From contig NC_082595.1 of NCBI RefSeq assembly GCF_030936135.1, forward strand, positions 86,852,451 through 86,916,450: a DNA stretch of 64,000 nt, written 5' to 3'. Each line of letters opens with the position of its first letter. Position 1 is the stretch's first letter. This DNA comes from Gavia stellata (Eukaryota; Chordata; Aves; Gaviiformes; Gaviidae). This document shows positions 55,467 to 64,000 of the stretch, in pieces. The translations under genes were made by a program, and so were the position numbers. The notes beneath the pieces are model-generated. The model did no database searches, was not told the origin of the DNA, and saw only the letters and a list, made by a program, of their open reading frames with translations.

Positions 55467-58400
55467 GGACAGAACACAGAGAAACAGAGGTTCAGCTTCT
55501 ATTGATTTTAAAACAAAAATATTAGGGCTTATATACATTACGGAAAACAGTAACTGCCTTGTGAAGAGGCCTGATGCGGCAGAGCAGCATCTGCATAGAA
55601 GGAAACTTTGTTCCAGCGGATGTCAGTAACCAAATCCGACGCTTAATATTGCCATGACAAAAGTGTAGAAAAAAGGAAATTAGAAAAAAATATTGGATAA
55701 CGAACCTGGTAGGGAGAAAACAGAAGAACAAACTTCCTTTTCAGATTGCTCACTCTCCAGCATTCCCCCAGGCCTCTCCCATGCAGCAGACTACAAAAGG
55801 ACAATTAATTATTTATTTCTGTTAGGATACAACTAGATGAAGTGGGGTTTTTTAACTGAATATGCTCTGCATTTTGTCAGAGGCAACTTCTTCTTTTACT
55901 ACTATGTCTGGTAGAATTGTGTAGCTTTTTGGCTATGACCTGCAAACACTGAAACTCATCTTTGTTCATCTGAGGGCAAGTGTGTGCTTATGCACATAAC
56001 TCAAAGAGTGAGTGCTAGTGAACTGTGTACTCAAGGGCACCTTTATGCTCTAAGCATAAATAGAGCTGAAGTAGAAAATATACTTATGAGAGTTATTCAC
56101 GTGTGTGTGTAAGGTAGGGCCCTTCTGTAAAATTTTATTACTCTTGTAATTAGGATTTAAAAACAAAAAAGTGCATCCCTTAGTGTTGTCAAGCTTTTAG
56201 GCAAGCTGAACAAGAGAGTAAATCTTCTGAAAATAAGGGTGCTGAAAAATGCTAGCATACCCTGTTTGCCACTTAATCCTCTAAGAGGTACAAAACCTGT
56301 TAAAAACAATTGCATTTCCCACTGGTATAGGACATACAGTGGCTTAAACTGTAGGGACAGAGAGCACAAGCAGTTTAACAAGCCATACGGTACATTCCAG
56401 GCTCCATGGAGCAAGAGGGCTGGAGGCCACTGTCAGGAGAAGGTGGATAAATATAGACTTCTGGTACTTGGTGCGTAAGTCTTCCTTTCCATGCCCACCT
56501 TGGGTTTCAAAACAGAAGTTGTATTTCTCATTGATTTTCCACTCTTACATTCCCAACAGGTGCTGGAGCAACAGCTAGCAGAGTTAAGTGGTTGGCATCT
56601 CTCACTCTAGGATAGTGAGGACCTGCAGGTCAGATGTTGAAATGGTCAATACTTCTTCACATTAGGCCATAAGTGACCTTAGAGTGGAGTCGTGATGTTT
56701 TGTATCATGTTATTGCTTGAGTGGGCTTGGAGGGATACTTGCAGAGGAAGTTACTCCCTTAACCTTGGTTTCAGAGAGGAGGATTCTGAAATCATTACTA
56801 ATAGTGATCTAAGAAACACCTGAATTTCTATAAATACTAGGATCCTTTCTGGCTGGCTGATGGAAAGCTGAGAAAAGAAGGGGAAAGATGCCAAAGAGAA
56901 GGTTTTCAGGTATGAAATGCTCTGGAAGTCCTGCCTGACAATGGCATGCTACTTTCTATTCTTCCATACTGACTGTCTCCATGGGGAGAGAATCACATTC
57001 AGAAAGGAAAAAAGTCCAGGGACTGGAAGTGTGGAGGCGAAAATAGGGAATAATCACAGGTAAGTAAGTGAGACAGTTTGGAATTTGCCAAGAATACACA
57101 AACTAAGATTACAAACTAAGCAGGAGAGAGAGAGAGAGAAAGGGAGCCAACTAGAGGGAACTAGAAGGAAAACTGAAAGCTTAACATGTTATGTGGACAG
57201 AGAGCTCTAAAAGCAATGGTGAGCAGGTAACACCCCATTCACAACCTCCTCTTTGTCTGCCTCACATGGAGATGGCAGGAGCTGCTGATGTTAGCCAATT
57301 TTACTGATTTTCACTGAATATGACATCGTTGTTTTGGTTTTGCTTAGGCAAGGTTATTTGTTACTCAAACCGTCATGTAAGGAACCGCTGGCAAAATATA
57401 TATAATGGTAAAAAAAATCCAAGCTCAGTAGCACTGAGAACACCTGCCTGCTTCTAGGTAACCCACCTGCTCTTCCAAATGTTTGAGAAAACACGTAATG
57501 CCCTTCACATACCTGAAGCTAAGTGTTAAGTCAGCATGAGGATCACTGGAGAAAAGGCCATTTCCTTTCTTTTAATTTCTCTCTTCCCTGGTTACATTGC
57601 ACACTTACCCCGCTGGGTTCGCAGGGTGTAATTCAGTGGGGAGAAAAGTTTCATGGAACATAACATGTGAGCTTCACTTTTCAAGTGTGCTGAACACAGG
57701 CAGCACCAGTTTGGAAAAACAACAACAAATGGGACCTTTGTTTTAAATAATATGAAACACCACAGCTGCACTTTATTTCTGCAGCAAGGCAGGACTGGGT
57801 ATATCCCAACAGGTCTCATTAGCCACAGATAATGCTCCCTTCTCTACAGTCCCTACTCCCCCTGGTAATATAAAAAGGCACAACAGTTTGTGTGTGCACC
57901 TATTATTTCCCTTGCAAGTGCATTTTAAATATTGGCTCATCATTTTGAACACAGCTCCAACCAAAATTAACATAATCCTGATATGTTTTACGTAGAGAGG
58001 AAAGCCTGATGACAAAAAACATTTTCCAATGCTTTGTCAAGAAATCAGTATCATGTCTAAAAAAAAAAATTTAAAAAATATTTATACCCTATTGTTTTAA
58101 AGGAAGAAACTAAATGGAAACAAGCTGGTGGGCAACAGCAGCAGCTGGGGTGAATATTCACTCCTAAGTTATTAGGGTATCTTTGACATTTCCCCTAGTT
58201 TTAACTCCTGGATGGTCAATCTGAACCTAGAAGTTCTTAAGCAATCAGATGCCTTCAGGCGTGCAAGATACAAACAACACTTCTACAGAATTTTCCAAAT
58301 TACTTTACGAGCTCAGGGAAGTGACATTTCCAAAAGTCCTGTTAAGTTAGGAGACAGACTGTATTGTATTTTTCACTTTTATTTAGGCTAGTAACTGTGT

Positions 58401-59740
58401 TAAAGAGGACTTGCCTGAAATCTTGACGGATACCTCTGATAGGGTAAGAAATGTCAGTGTTGGGATAAATCACCCTCTGAAGACTTCTACTCCTCTCCCC
58501 TACCCCTAAGGGAAGGTTGAAGGGACTGGCTTCATCTAAACTTTTAACTGCCTCAGTTGAGACAGCATCCTTTTGAGTAGTTTGGATATCAGCTGTAGCT
58601 CAAGTGCATGGTGAGGGACTCCTCCTGAATTTAGACCTACTTAAAGGAGACTAGACTGCTAGACTAGATGTAGGTGTCTACAAAGTTAGGTGAGATGAAT
58701 TTTCCCAAGTTGTCTACACCGTGTTTAACTTTCATGCTTGAACTCATGCTTTCTTACCCTGCAGTCCTCTGACACAGTGGATGTCAAGTCTTTGTAGGAG
58801 TAGTCACTAGACCTGGGATACCTCCTAGAATTTATCATGGCCAGGCCTACAAATGATTAATCCGGCCGAGCTACCTAAGAGTGAGTTTGGATTTGTGAAA
58901 CACTACCAGACGCGCCTTGGTGCACATGCCTATGCAGGGAAAGCTTCAGTCATCTCCCACGTTATCCTAGATTCTGGGTCTTAAATCAGGTCTGTCCAAC
59001 AATGCCGGAAACACTGTTTCCAGCAATGTAGTTCAATCTTTTACTCTTAAAAACCCCTGTGCTAACAGCAAAAGTCAGCACTCCCAGAAGCCTAGAGGGG
59101 AAAGCAGTCACTTCTCAAGCAAGCAAATAAAACATTCTTATGCAAAGTTCTGTTTCATTATAAAATATGAGCAAATTACTTCAGGCTGGATGTTAACAGA
59201 AAACAAAATGTGGGCAGCTTGTGCTTCTACAGCACTACCAAGAGTGGGCTTCCGCTGCACTCAGCACAGATGCCTGGGGCTCTCCGCGACATCTCTGCAG
59301 GGCTGGCCATCGTGCCATGGCACACGCCACAGAGTCGGGCTCTCTGGAGCAGCAGCTGGAGGCCAGCAGATGCCCTGAAACATGCACAGTGGTGTGGACG
59401 CCTCTGCATAGGTGACTGAGCCCTGCTGCAGGCTTTCAGAGGCTGGAGAGAAGAACCTCCCAAAATGTTAGAAGGGACTGAGGGAAATAAGAAAGAAAAG
59501 AGCCTGAATCAGAAGGCGGAGGCTATAGGATGCGCTGTCAGTGAGAGGTCCCCTTCTGTGAAGCCTGGCTCGCCTCACGTGCCATGTAGGGTACAGAGTG
59601 TTCCATCTGGGGACTAGGCACCTCCTAAAAGACAAGACATTGCAGTGGTGACTGTCTTGATGCCTTGCCCTTCTGTGGTTCTAGCTCTAAATAAACAATT
59701 ATGCTTATTTTATTGTCAAGCATGGAACATATTGGTCTAA
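55467..59740. other. Intergenic, about 4.3 kb
   Basis: A short (AG)n near 57122-57140 and otherwise unremarkable DNA. 59.2-59.4 kb is locally GC-rich with several overlapping open frames on both strands, none recognisable. Confidence 0.55.
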
Positions 59741-59850
59741 CAGGCACCAGTGGTGGAGACTGATGGGATGAGGATCATTTTCAGCTACATAGCAGCAAAG
59801 TACATCTACAGGAAGGACCTGAAGGACAGAGCCCCCTGTACTGTAACAAC
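59741..59850 (+). pseudogene. Orphan GSTA exon-4 relic
   Basis: Carries GTGGTGGAGACTGATGGGAT, CAGCTACATAGCAGCAAAGT and GGAAGGACCTGAAGGACAGA, aligned with GSTA exon 4. About 14 bases are missing between GATGAGGATC and TTTTCAGC, and it has other small indels. The bases after it (CTGTACTGTAAC) match the exon-intron junction of the GSTA3-like gene. No other exon is seen nearby. Confidence 0.9.
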
Positions 59851-60700
59851 TCATTTTTTTGTTTGACAGACTACAGTTCATATAACCTCTCTGTGTAATA
59901 CGAGAAGAATATCCCAGCCCACAGTTACGTTCAGGGTGATTCAGCACATTTTTATACGGCACACTGACCTTACCTGCAGGTGATGTCTACAACAGTATTA
60001 ACCAGCTAGATTAGACAGGCAGGATGGTGCATGGGAGTTTATGCTGTATTGACTCTTTGAAGTCAACAGAGTTATCAGAAGAAAGCAGTCAGGAGTGCAG
60101 AGGGCAGTTTGTCTTCCGATGCTGCTCTTCATTCACTGTCTCCTACAGTTGTCTTTGGCGTGCGTTTTCACCAGGTCAAATTCAGGAAAACATTTTTGAC
60201 AGAAATAGAAAAAAACCTTCTACATCCAGGAATGAAATTCAGCAGAAAAAATGTCCTGAAGGGATATCCCCCGTCACTAAGAAAGGGAAGGAAGCTTATG
60301 AAGGATTCAGGCTGAATTAGTTGATGTGACTTACGTAAAGCAGCAATCTATCAAAAGTAAAAAACCACAAAATATGAAAAGAAAGTTTTTACTTATTATT
60401 TGATTTATTATTATTTTTTATTATCACAGTATTTTTTGAATCACGGGAACTTTTTGGCCATTCTGATTATTTTTAACTAGCAGGTTGCCAAACAATGAAA
60501 ATAGGAAGCATACAATTTTCTGCTGGCACAGATGTTCCCAATGATCATGACCTCTCATGAATCTTACATTTGTACATAGTCAGCATTAGTCAGGAATTTC
60601 TATTCTGTAGGTGAGAAGCGACTAAACAGACCTAATCGTTTTTATTTGTTTAGGAAATAGGAGTTTCCCATCGGCAGAGAACTGTTTGCAATTCTCTTTG
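59851..60700. other. Upstream flank of GSTA1/2-like gene
   Basis: AT-rich around 60.38-60.44 kb (ATT repeats). No relic of other GSTA exons. Confidence 0.6.
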
Positions 60701-60720
60701 TAGGAGGGGCTACAGACCAA

Positions 60721-60726
60721 TATAAA
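60721..60726 (+). promoter_or_regulatory. TATA box of the GSTA1/2-like gene
   Basis: TATAAA preceded by CCAA, about 30 bases before the expected start and 50 before a good GTAAGC donor. The exon-1 end follows at 60775. Confidence 0.65.
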
Positions 60727-60749
60727 CTCAAGGCAAAGCTACTGAGAGC

Positions 60750-60775
60750 TTAGAGTGAGTTATACTGTGCACAAG
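60750..60775 (+). other. Noncoding exon 1 of the GSTA1/2-like gene (predicted)
   Basis: Predicted from the TATA box and the CACAAG/GTAAGC splice donor. The 5' end is approximate. Noncoding first exons are usual in alpha-class GST genes. Confidence 0.55.
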
Positions 60776-61863
60776 GTAAGCTTTCTGGATTTTGGACATG
60801 CATAGGGAATTAGTGTACTTGAAACTAAGTCTGTGAATGGGTTTTATGGATTAAATACTTGTTTGTATGTACTTTCTTTACTAGCATGGTTATGTGCATC
60901 AAATGTTAAATTATTAATCAACTGCTTTCTAGGTGTACAGATTTAAGAAAAAGAAATGTAGATCTCAGATGTGTGGAGTGCTTCCTCTCACCCCGTTCTT
61001 TCTATTGTAGAGGAGATGACATGTTGCAAGGGGAATATGTGTTTTTTGTAGCCATTTGCTTTTTACTGCCTTCAATGCTGTAGCTTTACTGTTGACACGA
61101 TGTTAATAACTGTGAAGCTAGTATAAATGAGGCACTGTCTACATGTTTGCTGCTGATGCGCACACACTGGTTCTGAATGGGGAGGATGACAGTCTGTCTA
61201 GAAACCACTGTTGCTTTAAATTCCAGCAAAGAGTTGGAATTGAACCAAGGAGGTATTGCACTTTGGCTCTATCATCTATGGTAAAAGCAAATCTAATGTT
61301 ACCAGAGACAAAATTAAATTCCATGTCTTCAGGTGCTTGCTTAAAGAAATGAGAAGAGTGGGGCATGTTGTAAATGAGATTGAATGCTTGCAATGGGGGA
61401 AAAAATCCTTCCTGTCACTTTATAATGGAGCATAATGTCTGCTGGAGAAAGCACGGCAATTGCTGAGTTTATATTGTGTATCTGATTAAACAGTAAACTG
61501 TATCCTGAGATAATGCCAAAATAAACAGAGCAGTGTATGTTGCGCACAGTGCTTTTTGGTCAAAACAGAATACTTTGGGGTGCAAAAGGGTTTTGATTTG
61601 CTTGTTCTCTGACATGGGCCAATCGCTCTCAGTACAGAGTTCTGCTTAACTAAACTGCACATATAAAAGACATCTTAAGGTAAAATGATACAACGCAGTC
61701 TCTCAATACAGTCTTTCTCCTCCTCTACTAATTTGATGAGAGTCTTGGACCATAAATCATTGGTTTCAAACAATACAATTTTGAACAATGCTTGAGAACC
61801 ACTTAGAGACTCAAACCCAGCATTCTGAATCTTTATTTTGCAAAACCTACTTCTTTATTCCAG
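60776..61863 (+). other. GSTA1/2-like first intron
   Basis: About 1.1 kb. Nothing recognised. Ends TTATTCCAG. Confidence 0.6.
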
Positions 61864-64000
61864 ATAGTAGGAAATCAGGCACATCATAGAAACATGTCTG
61901 GGAAACCCAAGCTGCACTACTTCAATGGACGAGGGCGAATGGAATCAATACGGTGGCTACTAGCAGCAGCCGGGGTTGAGGTTTGCCTCTGTTTTTTATA
62001 CTAAGAGCATGTGACAAATATGTATTTTTACTGTTCTTTATAAAAAATGTGACTGACCAGCAGTTTCAAGCTCCGCATTTAATGCTTTGCTGACCAAGCC
62101 AACAATGACCACTAGCTTACCCTAAGCAGGGGAGCAAGTTCCCGTTTCACTTCCAAGCACCATGTGGCAAGCCTACTGGTAGCACCACAAATGTCTCTCC
62201 CCTGTAGCTAGTGAAAGAAAAAATTTAAAACCATAGCAGCAGAACCTGGCTTCTTATCTTCTGATCACAGGGGTCAAGCACTTTCAATTCTGAAGACCTT
62301 CAGTTAAATCCCAATGTCCAAACCAGCAAAAAATTACTATGCCTACTACAATGCAGCTCACCCCTGAAGGTAGTGTATATTATAAATACAGACTAATTAT
62401 TTTTACCTCTAGCGGTTTCTGATATTAAACTGGAGAGGGAGTGTGGGGATCTGTGTATTTTAAGAGCTCTGAATTTTTGTCATGGCGATGGGCAATGTGC
62501 CAGAAAGCTGCATGGGGCACATGATTTCTTCTCTTCATCCCTCCTTTTGCCAGCTTGTGGCAAAGGACCAGTGTGAATTTACCTATCCTCTCCTCTGCCT
62601 GCACCATCCCTTGGCAGCACTGACAACAGAAGCAGCATGGTCATCATTTGCTCAGCAGACAGCATTTTGTGCCTTTCATTCACCTCAGCTTTAGCCAAAA
62701 TCTTACCTGCACAAAAATATGAATCACATGTGAGAGGGAAAAGGAGAGGATGTGACAGAGGCAAAATAAAATTTTAAAGATATCACTTCCAAATTTGATT
62801 TATTTTTTTAAAAGTCAAATTCCTTAAAACAGCTCTTTGTGCCCTCACTGTCTCATGCAAAGCAGAAGCTAAAACATGCAGTGACAATACAACTTTTCTT
62901 CTGTATTTCCTGCAGTTTGAAGAATGTTTTCTGGAAACAAAGGATGATCTGACGAAGTTACAGAAGGGTAAATTTCCTTCACTTTTTAATAATTAGATAA
63001 GAACAACAACAACAACAACAATAATAATAATAATGATAGTTTGTCTTAGAATACCTAAGAAGTCTTCTGTCTCTTAAAAAGAAAATCTAGACTGGATTGT
63101 ACATGAGGTATCACAGATGCACACTGTAGTGTTTTAGATGGTGTCATCCACCCAGTTGCTTCAGTCTTCACTGAATCACAGAAGGGCTGAAGTCAGAAGG
63201 GACTTCTCGAGATTGTCTGTTCCAACCCTGCTCCTCAAGCAGGGCCACCTACAGCCAGTTGCCCAGGACGGTGTTCAGTTGGGTTTTGAATATCTCCAAG
63301 GACGGAGAATCCACAGCCTCTCTGGGCAACCTATGCCAGTGTTCAGTCACTCTCACAGTAAAAAAGCCTTTCCTTAAGTTCAGATGGTTGACTCTCCTGT
63401 GTTTCAGTTTGTGCCCATTGCCTCCTGTCCTATGACAACACAGGTTTTTGTCATCAGGTCATCTTGAAATTCATTAGCATTTTAGGTTGCCTACAAAGCT
63501 GTTGTTTTATAATCTGTATGAAACCAGAGTTTCAGATTTTTGAGTTTAACCTGTACCTCTGATGCGTTCCTGTTTCCCAAGGCAGCTACTCACTTTGCTA
63601 TCTTTAGCTCCCATCTTTGTGGACATGATATTCACATTTAGAAGGTGGAGAGGGAAGTGCTGATCTCTCTTCTCTGGTATCCAGTGACAGGACGCGTGGG
63701 AATCGTTCAAAGCTGTGCCAGGGGAGGTTTAGACTGGACATTAGGAAGCATTTCTTTACCAAGAGGATGATCACACACTGGCACAGGCTTCCTAGAGAGG
63801 AGGTCGGTGCCCCAAGCCTGTCAGTGTTTAAGAAGCATTTGGACAATGCTGTTAACACCATGCTTTTAACTTTTGGTCAGCCCTGAATTGGTCGGGCAGT
63901 TGGACTAGATGATCAGTGTAGGTCCCTTCAAACTGAAATATTCAGTTCTGTTCTGTTCTGTTCTATTCTATTCCATTCTATTTGATTTCCTCCAAATAAA
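61864..64000 (+). CDS. Alpha-class GST, GSTA1/2-like, 5' part
   Basis: Coding exons 2 (61894-61980) and 3 (62916-62967), then an intron running to the window edge. The protein starts [20 protein letters not shown] and continues [17 protein letters not shown]. Tyr9 and Arg15 are present. The [10 protein letters not shown] segment, unlike [10 protein letters not shown] of the other two copies, recalls chicken GSTA1/GSTA2 (EKKEDLQKL). The remaining four coding exons must lie beyond 64000. Whether it is intact cannot be judged. Confidence 0.88.
61894..61980 (+). CDS. GSTA1/2-like coding exon 2 (start codon)
   Basis: 87 bp with 30 bases of 5'UTR from 61864. The ATG stands in AAACATGTCTGG. Donor GTTTGC. 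Confidence 0.94.
61981..62915 (+). other. GSTA1/2-like intron
   Basis: Nothing recognised. Short open frames on both strands near 62.4-62.7 kb look random. Confidence 0.65.
62916..62967 (+). CDS. GSTA1/2-like coding exon 3
   Basis: 52 bp: [17 protein letters not shown] plus one base. Acceptor TTCCTGCAG, donor GTAAAT. Confidence 0.94.
63002..63037. repeat. (AAC)n(AAT)n microsatellite
   Basis: Six ACA-type triplets pass into five ATA-type triplets, just after exon 3. Confidence 0.9.
63173..63436 (-). mobile_element. CR1 LINE 3' fragment, antisense
   Basis: Plus-strand GAATCACAGAAGGGCTGA through TCACTCTCACAGTAAAAAAG to GTGCCCATTGCCTCCTGTCC is the reverse complement of a CR1 3' end. Confidence 0.9.
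63659..63984 (+). mobile_element. CR1 LINE 3' fragment, sense
   Basis: ATCCAGTGACAGGACGCGTG, GGAGGTTTAGACTGGACATT, TTGGACTAGATGATCAGTGT and a tail of TTCTG/TTCTA repeats. Same tail type as at 14.5 kb. Opposite in direction to the fragment 220 bp upstream. Confidence 0.92.

Overview
The window is vertebrate nuclear DNA and almost certainly from a bird. It has spliced genes with GT-AG introns, many CR1 LINE fragments ending in the ATTCTRTG-type tail, solo LTRs, a gammaretrovirus-like pol remnant, and an alpha-class glutathione S-transferase (GSTA) cluster whose first member best matches my memory of chicken GSTA3. I see no prokaryotic features.

Layout. 1-10690 (+): last nine coding exons of CILK1 (ICK), a MAK-family ciliary kinase, entering at the HRD catalytic loop. 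All exon phases join without a break. A long AT-rich 3'UTR follows, to about 14.2 kb. 14963-15291 (-): a full-length RN7SK (7SK snRNA) gene, with TATA box, PSE and a ZNF143/SPH-type distal element at the expected distances. About 15.48-15.73 kb: a CpG island with CCAAT and GC boxes and nine GGCTC repeats. It lies divergently upstream of 7SK and is the likely promoter of the first GSTA gene. 18292-25404 (+): intact GSTA3-like gene (229 aa). 26.26-28.43 kb: a CR1 element split by a 1,214-bp solo LTR with a 6-bp target duplication. 30.9-36.4 kb (+): a decayed GSTA copy (exons 3, 4, 6 and 7), interrupted by an 807-bp solo LTR and a CR1. 40.86-42.64 kb (-): degenerate endogenous retroviral pol. 44554-52848 (+): intact GSTA4-like gene (222 aa). 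59.74-59.85 kb: an orphan GSTA exon-4 relic. 60.72 kb to the window end (+): a GSTA1/2-like gene with a TATA promoter, exon 1 and coding exons 2-3. Its remaining exons lie beyond the window.

How it fits together. The order CILK1 - RN7SK - GSTA matches, as I recall it, human 6p12, where RN7SK lies divergently just upstream of GSTA4. The noncoding 7SK gene is therefore an anchor of old synteny. The GSTA cluster grew by tandem duplication, leaving three genes and at least two relics, all on the same strand with fixed exon sizes (87/52/133/142/132 bp). Transposable elements account for most of the other recognisable sequence. The main points of interest are the intact 7SK gene with its whole promoter, and the fine structure of the two solo LTR insertions. 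Copy names (GSTA3-, GSTA4-, GSTA1/2-like) rest on remembered protein similarity, not on a search.
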